Assembly: GCF_003056405.1 (NCBI RefSeq)
Contig: NZ_PYVZ01000003.1
Coordinates: forward strand, 1 to 64,000
Direction: 5' to 3'
Origin: Devosia indica
GTDB lineage: Bacteria; Pseudomonadota; Alphaproteobacteria; Rhizobiales; Devosiaceae
Length of the DNA: 64,000 nt
Both the position numbers and the translations under genes were made by a program. The notes beneath the pieces were generated by a model. It had not been told where the DNA came from. It saw nothing but the letters and a program-made list of their open reading frames with translations, and did no database searches. Positions 21,826-30,620 of this stretch are shown in pieces. Within the stretch, counting starts at the first letter, position 1. Each line of letters begins with the position of its first letter.

Positions 21826-22755
21826 ATGAGCCGCAATTTCCTGGTTATCGACCCTGAAGAAGGCATCGACGTGCTCAAGGGCCTTGCCTCCCCTATTCGC
21901 GTCAAGATGCTGAAATTGCTGCATGTCGAAGGGGCCATGAATGGCAATGACATTGCCGAAAAGCTCGGTTTGCCGCAGTCGACAGTGTCGACAAACCTGC
22001 AGATTCTGGAGGGCGCAGGGCTGATCCGCACCGAGACGCAGAAGGCACGCAAGGGCAATCAGAAAATCTGCCATTCGACGTTCGACGAAGTGCTGGTGAT
22101 GTTCAAGGATGACATCGAGCCGCTCCGCGCCAACACCATCGAAGTGTCCATGCCACTGGGGCTCTATACCAGTTGCGAGGTGTCGGCGCCATGCGGGCTA
22201 TGCTCCAGTGAAGGCATCATCGGACTGCTCGACGTGCCCGATACCTTCCTCGACCCTGATCGCATGAAGGCAGGGCTGATCTGGTTCACGCGCGGCTATC
22301 TCGAATATCAGTTCCCCAACAATGCCAAGCTGGCCCAGAATACCATTGAATCGATGGAGTTCATGCTGGAGCTGAGCTCGGAGGTACCCGGCACCTCGGC
22401 GGACTGGCCCAGCGACATCACCCTGTCGGTCAATGGCACGGAGATCGGCACCTGGCTGTCGACGGGCGATTTCGGCGACAAGCGCGGCGTCTATACGCCG
22501 GACTGGTGGAAGCTCAAGGGCAGCCAATATGGCAAGCTCAAGAGCTGGCGCGTCACCATGGACGGCACTTATGTGGACGGGATGAAGATCTCGCCTGTCT
22601 CATTGCATGACCTCGACCTGGGGAACCATCATTCGATCCGGCTGCGTATCGCGGTCAAGCCCGACGCCAAACATCCCGGCGGTATCAATATTTTCGGTCG
22701 CGGATTTGGCAATTACGATCAGGACATTACGCTGCGCCTGCAAACGGCGCCCTGA
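21826..22755 (+). CDS. ArsR-type transcriptional regulator with a large C-terminal sensor-like domain
   Basis: The N-terminal 75 residues are a clear ArsR winged helix (LKGLASPIRVKMLKLLH, then GLPQSTVSTNLQILEGAGLI). Unlike the roughly 100-residue metal sensors, the protein runs to 309 residues. The middle has cysteines C117, C123 and C126 (SCEVSAPCGLC). The C-terminal 130 residues look like a beta-sandwich rich in Trp, Tyr and Asp (DWPSDITLSVNGTEIGTW, YTPDWWKLKGSQYG). Start 21826 was preferred because similarity to ArsR begins there; the frame is open 26 codons further up. Its position directly before a GH51 arabinofuranosidase and an ABC importer suggests it controls that locus in response to a sugar. 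Confidence 0.82.
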   Translation: MSRNFLVIDPEEGIDVLKGLASPIRVKMLKLLHVEGAMNGNDIAEKLGLPQSTVSTNLQILEGAGLIRTETQKARKGNQKICHSTFDEVLVMFKDDIEPLRANTIEVSMPLGLYTSCEVSAPCGLCSSEGIIGLLDVPDTFLDPDRMKAGLIWFTRGYLEYQFPNNAKLAQNTIESMEFMLELSSEVPGTSADWPSDITLSVNGTEIGTWLSTGDFGDKRGVYTPDWWKLKGSQYGKLKSWRVTMDGTYVDGMKISPVSLHDLDLGNHHSIRLRIAVKPDAKHPGGINIFGRGFGNYDQDITLRLQTAP

Positions 22756-22828
22756 TTTATCCTCGCTGTCCCGATTGCCGTTACACTCCTCGCCGCGGCA
22801 CCATCCAGCGGGGCTCAACCACGCACGC

Positions 22829-22901
22829 CTCAAAAATCATATTTTTGAACTTGCGCGCCTGCCGCGCCATCGCTACAAACGTCTTTACTGATATAAATCA
22901 G
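22829..22901 (+). promoter_or_regulatory. Dyad-rich promoter region of the GH51 gene
   Basis: A perfect dyad TCAAAAAT-CAT-ATTTTTGA lies at about 22829-22847 and a second, CTGAT-ATAA-ATCAG, at 22888-22901, 27 bases before the GTG start. The second shares half-sites with the two dyads in front of the upstream regulator, consistent with control by that protein. Confidence 0.35.
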
Positions 22902-22927
22902 AAAAACGGAATTAGTGGGAGGAGCCG

Positions 22928-24439
22928 GTGAAGGCGTCCGTCATTGCCAACAAGGACTACACGATCGCCAAAATCGATGATCGTGTCTATGGGGCCTTTC
23001 TGGAGCATCTGGGCCGAGCGGTCTATGAGGGCATCTATGAACCAGACCACCCGAGCGCCGATACGAACGGCATGCGCGGCGATGTGATCGACCTGGTCAA
23101 AAAACTCAACGTGCCCGTCGTGCGGTACCCCGGCGGCAACTTTGTTTCCGCCTACAACTGGGAAGACGGCATTGGCCCGCGTGAGGAGCGCCCGGTCCGG
23201 CTCGATCTGGCCTGGCACACGTCGGAAAGCAATGCCGTAGGTGTGCACGAGTTCGCCGACTGGTGCGCCAGCGTCGGCACGGAGATGATGCTGGCCGTCA
23301 ACCTGGGCTCACGCGGCGTCGATGATGCCCGCAACTTCCTCGAATATGTCAATCATCCCGGCGGCTCCTACTGGTCCGATCTGCGCATCAAGAACGGGCG
23401 CAAGGAGCCGTGGAACGTCAAGATGTGGTGCCTTGGCAACGAAATGGACGGCCCTTGGCAGGTCGGCCACAAGGATGCCGATGAATATGGCAAGCTGGCT
23501 GCCAATACCGCTCGCGCCATGCGCATGTTCGACCAATCACTTGAGTTGATCGTCTGTGGCTCGTCCAATTCGGACATGCCAAGCTATCCCGATTGGGAAC
23601 GCATCGTGCTTGAGCACACCTATGATCATGTCGATCATATCAGCCTGCACATGTACTTCGCCAATCGCGACGACAACACGCCCAATTACCTTGGGCTGGC
23701 CGAGAAGCTGGACACCTATATCGAGACCGTTGCCGCCACCATCAAGCAGGTGAAGGCCAAGAAGAAGTCGAAGAAAGATGTCTACATCTCCTTCGATGAG
23801 TGGAACGTCTGGTACCATTCGAACAAGAAGGATCGCGAGATCCTGGATGGCAACGGTGGCTGGCCGCATGCGCCGGGTCTGCTCGAGGACATCTATAATT
23901 TCGAGGACGTGCTGATGGTGGGGTTGATCCTCAACACCTTCATCCGGCGCTCGGACGTGGTGAAAATCGCCTGTATCGCCCAGCTCGTGAACGTGATCGC
24001 CCCGATCATGACCGAGAAGGGCGGACCGGCCTGGGCGCAGACCATCTATTATCCCTATTACTTTGCATCGGCCTTCGGCCGCGGCACGGCGCTGCAACTG
24101 GTGGCGAACTCGCCGGGCTATGAGACGCCGCATGGCAAAAATACAGCGTTTGTCGACGTCTCCGGCGTGCACAATGAGGATGACGGCACACTGAGCTTCT
24201 TCCTCGTCAATCGCCACACCAGTGAGAGCATCGAGACGAAAGTCAGCCTGCAGGGCTTTGCCGAGGCATCGATCATTGATCACCAGGTCATGACGCACCC
24301 CGACCTGAAGGCCGTGAACACGGCCGGAAACCAGGAAGAGGTTGCACCGAAGAAGGGGACCGGCGCCAAGGTGAACGGCGATAGGCTTTCGGTCGTCCTG
24401 CCGCCCTATTCCTATCAGATGGTGCGTGTCAAAATCTGA
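22928..24439 (+). CDS. abfA: GH51 alpha-L-arabinofuranosidase
   Basis: Cleaves terminal alpha-L-arabinofuranosyl groups from arabinan or arabinoxylan oligosaccharides by a retaining mechanism. The 503 residues match family GH51. The acid/base E172 is in MWCLGNEMDGPW and the nucleophile E291 in YISFDEWNVWYH; the substrate-binding RYPGGNFVSAYNWEDG near residue 66 is also conserved. The start is a GTG with GGGAGGAG immediately upstream. There is no signal peptide, so it acts on imported oligosaccharides in the cytoplasm, in line with the ABC importer encoded next. Confidence 0.95.
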   Translation: MKASVIANKDYTIAKIDDRVYGAFLEHLGRAVYEGIYEPDHPSADTNGMRGDVIDLVKKLNVPVVRYPGGNFVSAYNWEDGIGPREERPVRLDLAWHTSESNAVGVHEFADWCASVGTEMMLAVNLGSRGVDDARNFLEYVNHPGGSYWSDLRIKNGRKEPWNVKMWCLGNEMDGPWQVGHKDADEYGKLAANTARAMRMFDQSLELIVCGSSNSDMPSYPDWERIVLEHTYDHVDHISLHMYFANRDDNTPNYLGLAEKLDTYIETVAATIKQVKAKKKSKKDVYISFDEWNVWYHSNKKDREILDGNGGWPHAPGLLEDIYNFEDVLMVGLILNTFIRRSDVVKIACIAQLVNVIAPIMTEKGGPAWAQTIYYPYYFASAFGRGTALQLVANSPGYETPHGKNTAFVDVSGVHNEDDGTLSFFLVNRHTSESIETKVSLQGFAEASIIDHQVMTHPDLKAVNTAGNQEEVAPKKGTGAKVNGDRLSVVLPPYSYQMVRVKI

Positions 24440-24494
24440 GGCCCAAGCAGTCCTGGACCCTCAAGATGAACAGGCCACGCACTGGCATTTTCAC

Positions 24495-24520
24495 GAGGCC
24501 CGCCCCAAAAGGCGGGCCTC
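24495..24520 (+). terminator. Hairpin after the GH51 gene
   Basis: A perfect 10-bp GC-rich stem (24495-24504 with 24511-24520) with a 6-base loop, followed by a sequence ending in four Ts. It separates the GH51 gene from the transporter promoter. Confidence 0.7.
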
Positions 24521-24564
24521 ACTGCATTTTGTATCATAGTTTTGGATTTACATCATAAAACACA

Positions 24565-24646
24565 TTGACAGCCCCAACCCCCTAGTTAAGTATGACTTAT
24601 CGCGAGGTTGAGGAGCCTCGTGGAAGGAAGCGCAACAAGGCGCTTC
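24565..24646 (+). promoter_or_regulatory. Promoter and leader hairpin of the ABC importer operon
   Basis: A sigma-70-like TTGACA (24565-24570) is followed after 16-17 bases by TAAGTAT. The transcript leader then holds a hairpin (GAAGCGC at 24627-24633 with GCGCTTC at 24640-24646) ending about 5 bases before the GGGAGG ribosome-binding site of the binding-protein gene. The hairpin may tune translation or protect the mRNA. Confidence 0.5.
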
Positions 24647-24663
24647 GCAATGGGAGGACATCG

Positions 24664-26592
24664 ATGGATAGACGCAGTTTTCTGATCGGCACCACCGCTA
24701 TCGGCGCACTCATGGTTGCAGGCAACGGCCTGGCCATGGCGCAGGAAGCGGAAGGGTCGGCACCGGATCTGGCGCAGTTTCCGCGCAACGAGACGGTCAT
24801 CGTTCACAACCCCGAAGGGGTGATCCGCAATCCTGGCTGGTTCAACCTCTGGGCCAATGGCGGCGGCGGTCTGTCGACCGGCCTGCAGCAGCTCACCGCC
24901 GACACATTCTGGTACATCGATCCCGATGCCGGCATCGAAGGCGCCAGCGAGAACGCCATCTACTACTCATTGGCCGAGGGTCCATGGGAGTATAATGACG
25001 ACTTCTCCGAGATGACCGTGCGCCTGCGCAAGGGCATCATGTGGAGTGACGGCGTGGAGTTCACCGCCGACGACGTGGTCTTTACCGTTGAAAAGCAGGC
25101 TGCGACGCCGGGCACAGGCTGGTACGGTGCCTTCTCGACCCAAATCGAGAGCGTCACCGCAGAAGATCCCTACACCGTCCACTTCAAACTCAAGGCTCCC
25201 AACTCGCGCTTCCACACGACTTTCTCGGTGCGCTGGAACGCCGCCTGGATCATGCCCAAGCATGTGTTTGAAGGCGTCGAGGACATCGTGGCGTTCGAGA
25301 ACAACCCGCCGGTCAGCCTTGGCCCCTACACGCTGCATTCATACGACCCGAATGGCACCTGGTACATCTGGGAAAAGCGCGCGGACTGGGACAAGACCAC
25401 CATGGCGCTGGTGGGCGAACCCAAGCCCAAATACATTATCTACCGGAACAACATTTCGACCGACAATCGCTTGATCGAGATGCGCAATGGCAATCTGGAC
25501 ATGATCCACGATCTGTCGCCGGAGGGCACGTTCTCCATCGTGCAGCAGGATCCGGACGTGCAGGGCTGGTTCCCGGGCTTCCCCTATGCCCACCCCGATC
25601 CAACATTGCCCATGGCGGTGTTCAACCTGCAGAACCCCAAGTTCCAGGACAAGCGGGTGCGCTGGGCGCTCACGCTCATGCTGGATGCGCGCGCCATGTC
25701 CATGGCCTCTTATCGCGGTGCGGCAACGCTTTCGGCGATCTCCATTCCGCCGACTGGCACACATCCACGCGACTACCATGCGCCACTGCAGGATTACCTG
25801 ATCAACTTCGAGCTCGACACCGGCACGCGAACAATCAAGCCGTACGATCCTGATGTGGGCCTGCAGATTGCAGAAATGGTGCGTCCGCAGTTCGGCGACC
25901 AGGTACCAACCGATCCGGAAGCCATCCGCAATTCCTTCGGCTATGGCTGGTGGAAGACGGATGTGCAGGCCGCCGAGGAACTGCTTACCGCGGCCGGCTT
26001 TACCAAGAACGGCAATCAATGGATGATGCCTGACGGCTCACCGTTCACGATCAGCGTGCTCGTCCCGCAGGAAGGCGTCATCAACCGCCTCGGCGTGATG
26101 ATCGCCCAGAGCTGGGCCCAGAACGGCGTCCAGGCGACGGCGGAAGTGGCCACCGACATCTGGGATCGTACCGGCGCAGGCGACTTCGAGGTGGAAATCG
26201 GCTGGGCCGTGGAAACCTATGGCGGTCATCCGGACCTGGCATTCTTCCTGGACAGCTACCACTCCTCCTTCGTGGTCGAGCCCGGGGAAACACAGCCTGG
26301 CCGCAACTGGATGCGCTGGACCGATCCGCGCCTTGACGAGATCATCAACAAGGTTCGTGGCATCGACTTCAATGACCCCAAGGCGATCGAATACGGACAC
26401 GAGTTCGTCAAGCTCCACCTCGAGGAGATGCCGAACATTCCGATCATGTCCTACAATGTGTTCTCCATGCAGTCGAACCGGTTCTGGACCGGCTGGCCGA
26501 ATGCCGAAAACAACTACGCCAACCCGGTCACCAACTGGTCGAACGCGAAGTATATCTTCACCCAGATCAGCCCGGTTGAAGGCGCCTCGTAG
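24664..26592 (+). CDS. ABC importer solute-binding protein, family 5 (Dpp/Opp type)
   Basis: A 642-residue periplasmic binding protein of the peptide/oligosaccharide class. It begins MDRRSFLIGTTAIGALMVAG, a twin-arginine-type signal (RRSFLIG), with likely cleavage after AMA-QEAEG. The family features FSEMTVRLRKGIMWSDGVEFTADDVVFT, split over residues about 115-145, and the RVRWALTLMLD segment are present. The start at 24664 has GGGAGGACATCG before it; the upstream in-frame ATG at 24592 lies in the leader. Members of this family in plant-associated and thermophilic bacteria often bind plant oligosaccharides, and the neighbouring GH51 and GH43-like enzymes point to an arabinoside. Confidence 0.9.
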   Translation: MDRRSFLIGTTAIGALMVAGNGLAMAQEAEGSAPDLAQFPRNETVIVHNPEGVIRNPGWFNLWANGGGGLSTGLQQLTADTFWYIDPDAGIEGASENAIYYSLAEGPWEYNDDFSEMTVRLRKGIMWSDGVEFTADDVVFTVEKQAATPGTGWYGAFSTQIESVTAEDPYTVHFKLKAPNSRFHTTFSVRWNAAWIMPKHVFEGVEDIVAFENNPPVSLGPYTLHSYDPNGTWYIWEKRADWDKTTMALVGEPKPKYIIYRNNISTDNRLIEMRNGNLDMIHDLSPEGTFSIVQQDPDVQGWFPGFPYAHPDPTLPMAVFNLQNPKFQDKRVRWALTLMLDARAMSMASYRGAATLSAISIPPTGTHPRDYHAPLQDYLINFELDTGTRTIKPYDPDVGLQIAEMVRPQFGDQVPTDPEAIRNSFGYGWWKTDVQAAEELLTAAGFTKNGNQWMMPDGSPFTISVLVPQEGVINRLGVMIAQSWAQNGVQATAEVATDIWDRTGAGDFEVEIGWAVETYGGHPDLAFFLDSYHSSFVVEPGETQPGRNWMRWTDPRLDEIINKVRGIDFNDPKAIEYGHEFVKLHLEEMPNIPIMSYNVFSMQSNRFWTGWPNAENNYANPVTNWSNAKYIFTQISPVEGAS

Positions 26593-26606
26593 CGCTCCTC
26601 CCTGGG

Positions 26607-26657
26607 CGGCCCGGAACACCGGGCCGTTCGGCGGGGCGCGCCCATGGGTGCGCCCCG
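26607..26657 (+). promoter_or_regulatory. Tandem hairpins between binding-protein and permease genes
   Basis: Two GC-rich hairpins stand side by side: 26607-26614 with 26619-26626, and a stem of about 11 bp from 26633 to 26656 around an ATG loop. With no T-run, they are better read as intra-operon structures that protect the binding-protein mRNA from 3' decay, giving more of it than of the permeases. Confidence 0.55.
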
Positions 26658-26801
26658 TCCTGTCTCCGGCTCCGATCACCCACTGAACGGCGTTACTGCA
26701 AGAGCAGTGACCCTCACACTGGACCGGCATGACAATCAGCGGTTTGCCAAGGCGAACTTCAATGCGTGGGTCGAGTTTTCTAGGGCAGTCGAGGAGTCCG
26801 A

Positions 26802-27806
26802 ATGCACGGTTATCTCTGGTTTGTGGGGAAGCGCGCGCTGCAATTGCTGGCGGTGATCTTCTTCGGTGTTTCGGCAACGTTTCTGGTGACGCATCTGTCA
26901 CCAATCAACCCGGTGGAATCGGCTCTGGGCCGAATGACCGCAAGGTCGGTTTCCAACCCGGAGGCCATCGTGGCGATGCGCGCCGCCCTGACCGAGCTCT
27001 ATGGCGTCGATGAACCCATATGGAGCCAGTACATCAATTTCTGGACCCGATTGGTGCAAGGCGATTTCGGCCCATCGCTGCTGGCCTTCCCGACACCGGC
27101 GATGACGCTGGTGATGCGCGCCCTGCCCTGGACTGTCACCCTGCTGACCCTGGCGACATTGATCACCTTTGCCGTTGGCAACATCATGGGTGGCCTTGCT
27201 GGCTACAACCAGAACAACCGCTTCCTCAAGGCCTTTGGACTGGTGGCCATCGGCATCCAGCCGATCCCCTATTATGTCGTCGCCTTCATCATGCTGATCG
27301 TGTTCGGATTTATCTGGCCGATCCTGCCGATCTCCGGTGGCTTCGCAATGAATGTGACGCCGGGCTGGAACTGGCCTTACATCTCTTCAGTCATTCAGCA
27401 TGCCACACTGCCCGCACTTTCTCTGGTGCTGGTCGGATTTGGCGGCTGGTTCCTTGGCATGCGTGCGCTGGTCTCCAACGTCGTCACCGAGGACTATGTG
27501 ACTTATGCAGAACTTGCTGGTGTGAAGCGTTCGACGATTGTTGGGGCCTATGTCATGCGCAATGCGCTGCTGCCGCAGCTCACGGCGCTGGCGATGGCGC
27601 TTGGTACCGTATTCTCCGGAACAGTGATCACCGAACAGGTCTTCAACTATCCCGGACTAGGTTCCCTGCTGATCGACGCGGTCAATGCCGGGGATTACTC
27701 GCTGGTGCTGGCGGTCGCGACCGTGTCGGTAACCGCGGTGGCCGTATCCATATTCATCGTGGACCTGCTCTATCCCATTCTCGATCCACGCGTACGGGCG
27801 GAGTAA
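26802..27806 (+). CDS. ABC importer permease, DppB type
   Basis: The 334-residue inner-membrane subunit has an N-terminal helix (LQLLAVIFFGVSATFLVTHLS) and five further predicted helices. The cytoplasmic EAA-like loop YVTYAELAGVKRSTIVGAYVMRNALLPQ contacts the ATPases, and the PGLGSLLIDAV segment is typical of DppB/OppB permeases. GAGGAG precedes the start. It pairs with the permease encoded 5 bases downstream to form the channel. Confidence 0.93.
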   Translation: MHGYLWFVGKRALQLLAVIFFGVSATFLVTHLSPINPVESALGRMTARSVSNPEAIVAMRAALTELYGVDEPIWSQYINFWTRLVQGDFGPSLLAFPTPAMTLVMRALPWTVTLLTLATLITFAVGNIMGGLAGYNQNNRFLKAFGLVAIGIQPIPYYVVAFIMLIVFGFIWPILPISGGFAMNVTPGWNWPYISSVIQHATLPALSLVLVGFGGWFLGMRALVSNVVTEDYVTYAELAGVKRSTIVGAYVMRNALLPQLTALAMALGTVFSGTVITEQVFNYPGLGSLLIDAVNAGDYSLVLAVATVSVTAVAVSIFIVDLLYPILDPRVRAE

Positions 27807-27810
27807 GTCC

Positions 27811-28668
27811 ATGTTTGCCGTATTCCGCGATCTTATCCGCTACAATATCGAGTTTACCATCGGGCTGATCCTGGTGGGCGTGGTGGTGCTGTTTGCCTGC
27901 CTGAGCTTCTTCTCGCCGGTCGATCCGTCGCTGATCTATACGACCATCCCGGACCAGCCACCTTCCGCGCAATTCTGGTTCGGCACCAATTCGCGTGGCC
28001 AGGACATGTTCTGGCAGCTCTCGGCAGCCTTCCGGAACAGTCTGACCTTTGGCCTCACCGTTGCGGTCCTTTCCCGCATCATCTCCATCGCCGTGGGATT
28101 GACCGCAGGCTATCTGGGCGGATGGGTCGACCGGGTGCTGATGTTCGTCAATGACATCTTCGTGGCCATTCCGATCTTCCCGGTGCTGGTGCTGTTCTAT
28201 TTCGTGCTGCGCAACAATATGGACAGCTTCACGCTGGCGCTGATCATGGCCTGTTTTGGCTGGCCATTCGACGCCCGGCTGATCCGCTCGGTGGCACTGG
28301 GCCTCAAGCATCGCGAATTTACCCGCCACGCTGTCTTTGCCGGGATGAGCACGCGCAAGATCCTGCTCGAGGAGCATCTGCCCTACGTGATGCCGATCGT
28401 GTTCTCGACTTTCATGAACAACATGCTGTGGTCGATCGGGCTGGAAGTGACGCTGGCGGTGCTTGGCTTCACCAATATCAACAACCCGACTATCGGCACG
28501 GCGCTGTACTGGGCCAACTCACACTCGGCCATGGTGGTGGGCGTGTGGTGGTGGATCGCCATACCGGTGATCCTGATGGTGATGACCTTTATCGGCCTGT
28601 TCCTGCTGGCCATCAGCATGAACGAATATATCGACCCGCGCAGCCGTCTGCGCCGCATGGGAGCCTGA
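27811..28668 (+). CDS. ABC importer permease, DppC type
   Basis: The 285-residue partner permease has an N-terminal helix (GLILVGVVVLFACLSFF), a periplasmic segment with the family motif FGTNSRGQDMFWQL, and four more helices. Its EAA-like loop reads HAVFAGMSTRKILLEEHLPYV. It ends three bases before the first ATPase gene, so all transporter genes form one operon. Confidence 0.93.
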   Translation: MFAVFRDLIRYNIEFTIGLILVGVVVLFACLSFFSPVDPSLIYTTIPDQPPSAQFWFGTNSRGQDMFWQLSAAFRNSLTFGLTVAVLSRIISIAVGLTAGYLGGWVDRVLMFVNDIFVAIPIFPVLVLFYFVLRNNMDSFTLALIMACFGWPFDARLIRSVALGLKHREFTRHAVFAGMSTRKILLEEHLPYVMPIVFSTFMNNMLWSIGLEVTLAVLGFTNINNPTIGTALYWANSHSAMVVGVWWWIAIPVILMVMTFIGLFLLAISMNEYIDPRSRLRRMGA

Positions 28669-28671
28669 GCC

Positions 28672-29709
28672 ATGACGCAGGAAAACGACATCATCCTCCA
28701 GGTCGAAGGGCTCAAGGCCTATTACCAGATGAATTATTTCGGTGTGAACCGGGAGGTTCGGGCGGTCGACGACATCACCATGACCATGCGCAAGAACGAG
28801 GTCTATGGCATTGCCGGGGAAAGCTCCTCGGGCAAGACCAGCTTCATCAAGGTGCTGGCCGCCGCCATCCGCCCGCCACTGCGGGTGGTCGAGGGTACGG
28901 TGAAGTACAATTTCAAGAATGGCCCGATCGACGTGACCACGGCCAGTCCCGAGCAGATCGAGACCGTCCGCTGGAAGCACCTGAGCTACATCATGCAGGG
29001 CTCGATGAGCGTGCTCAATCCGGTCCGCCGCATTGGCCGGACCTTTCAGGATTTTGCCCAGCGCCCGCTGGGGCTGAGCGGCAGAGCGTTCGAGGATCGC
29101 GTCGTCAAGCATCTGGCGCGGCTCAACTTGCCGGCCGATGTTCTCAAGGCCTATCCGCATGAATTATCGGGCGGCATGCGGCAGCGTGTGACCATTGGCC
29201 TGGCGACTGTGTGTCACCCCGAATTCATCATTGCCGATGAACCAACCACGGCGCTTGATGTGGTGGTGCAGAAGGAAGTGCTGAGCCTGATCCGAGATAT
29301 CCAGAAGGAAATGGGTGCTTCGGTGGTGTTCGTGACGCACGACATGAGCGTGCATGCCAATGTCGCGGACCGCGTGGGCATCATCTATGCCGGTCGGCTG
29401 GTGGAGGAAGGGCCGACGCGGCAGATGTTCTTCACTCCCAAGCATCCCTATACGGCGCATCTGGTGGCGAGCCTGCCGCGCATTGGCGACACCCAGCAGC
29501 GCCCTGCACTGGAAGGCCGCCCGCCCAACCTGGCCGATCCGCCGCAAGGCTGCCGGTTCCATCCGCGTTGCCCGCTGGCTGTCGACAAATGCCGCAAGGA
29601 GGTGCCGCCCATGATCGAGGTTGCTCCAGGACAGCGCAGCGCTTGCTGGCGCTGGGAAGACGTCAAGCCGCTGGTCAATATTGCGGCCCCAGCAGGAGCG
29701 ATGGCATGA
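28672..29709 (+). CDS. ABC importer ATPase, DppD type
   Basis: A 345-residue nucleotide-binding subunit. Walker A is GESSSGKT (about residues 49-56), with Ser in place of the more common Gly at its fourth position. The ABC signature LSGGMRQR is near 166, Walker B is FIIADEPTTALD and the switch histidine is in VTHDMSVHA. The C-terminal oligopeptide-transporter extension with Cys residues (CRFHPRCPLAVDKC) marks it as DppD/OppD type; in some family members this region binds an Fe-S cluster. It overlaps the next ATPase gene by 4 bases. Confidence 0.93.
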   Translation: MTQENDIILQVEGLKAYYQMNYFGVNREVRAVDDITMTMRKNEVYGIAGESSSGKTSFIKVLAAAIRPPLRVVEGTVKYNFKNGPIDVTTASPEQIETVRWKHLSYIMQGSMSVLNPVRRIGRTFQDFAQRPLGLSGRAFEDRVVKHLARLNLPADVLKAYPHELSGGMRQRVTIGLATVCHPEFIIADEPTTALDVVVQKEVLSLIRDIQKEMGASVVFVTHDMSVHANVADRVGIIYAGRLVEEGPTRQMFFTPKHPYTAHLVASLPRIGDTQQRPALEGRPPNLADPPQGCRFHPRCPLAVDKCRKEVPPMIEVAPGQRSACWRWEDVKPLVNIAAPAGAMA

Positions 29710-30620
29710 CGACGCTTCTCGATGTGCGCAATGTGTCCAAGCGCTTCACCATGGGCGGCATTTTCGGCCGCAAAACCATTGACGCGGTGATGGATGCCAG
29801 CTTTTCGCTGAGTTCGGAAAATCCGGAGATCTTTACGATCATTGGCGAGTCAGGGTCGGGCAAGACGACGCTGGCGCGCATGATCCTGGGCCTGGAAGAT
29901 CCCACTGAAGGGGACATCCTGTTCCGGGGCGAGAAGGTGGATCGGCATGCCGGCCGCGCCGAAAGGCTCAAGTTCATGAGCCGGGTGCAACCGGTGTTCC
30001 AGAACCCGTTCGAGGCGTTCAATCCTCTCAAGGAGATCGAGCGCTATCTGGAAAGCACGGCGCGACGCTTTCTGGGCACCTCGGACAAGGCCGCTATCGA
30101 CAAAGCGATGGATGACTCCCTGCAAAAGGTGGGCTTGAGTCTGAAGGAAGTGCGCGGGCGGTTTCCCCACGAAATGAGCGGCGGGCAGCTTCAGCGCTGC
30201 GCGATTGCCCGGGCGCTGATCCCCAACCCACCGCTGCTGATCGCCGACGAACCAGTGTCCATGGTCGACGCCTCGTTGCGCATGAGCATCGTCAATCTGC
30301 TCAAAAGCCTGCGGGATGATCTCAAGGTGTCGGTGATCTACATTACCCACGATCTGGCCACCGCCTATTACATTTCTAACCGGCTGATCATCATGCAGCG
30401 CGGGCGGATCGTGGAAATGGGGGATGCGCGGACCGTGCTCGACAATCCCGAGCATGCCTATTCGCGCCTGCTCAAGGCCTCGGTGCTCTCGACTGACCAC
30501 GCAGGCGCCGGCAAGCTGGAGACCGATCCCGGCATGCTTGATCTGGCCAATGACAGCGTCGGGCGGGCCGGCGAACTGGTCGCACGGCCGGACGGGCGAC
30601 ATGTGCGGGTCTATGCATGA
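29706..30620 (+). CDS. ABC importer ATPase, DppF type
   Basis: The second, 304-residue nucleotide-binding subunit. Walker A is GESGSGKT (about residues 47-54), the signature MSGGQLQR, Walker B LLIADEPVSMVD and the switch VIYITHDLATAYY. It lacks the Cys-rich extension of its partner, as usual for DppF. The start at 29706 overlaps the upstream stop as ATGA, and its own stop overlaps the following hydrolase gene the same way. Confidence 0.93.
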   Translation: MTTLLDVRNVSKRFTMGGIFGRKTIDAVMDASFSLSSENPEIFTIIGESGSGKTTLARMILGLEDPTEGDILFRGEKVDRHAGRAERLKFMSRVQPVFQNPFEAFNPLKEIERYLESTARRFLGTSDKAAIDKAMDDSLQKVGLSLKEVRGRFPHEMSGGQLQRCAIARALIPNPPLLIADEPVSMVDASLRMSIVNLLKSLRDDLKVSVIYITHDLATAYYISNRLIIMQRGRIVEMGDARTVLDNPEHAYSRLLKASVLSTDHAGAGKLETDPGMLDLANDSVGRAGELVARPDGRHVRVYA

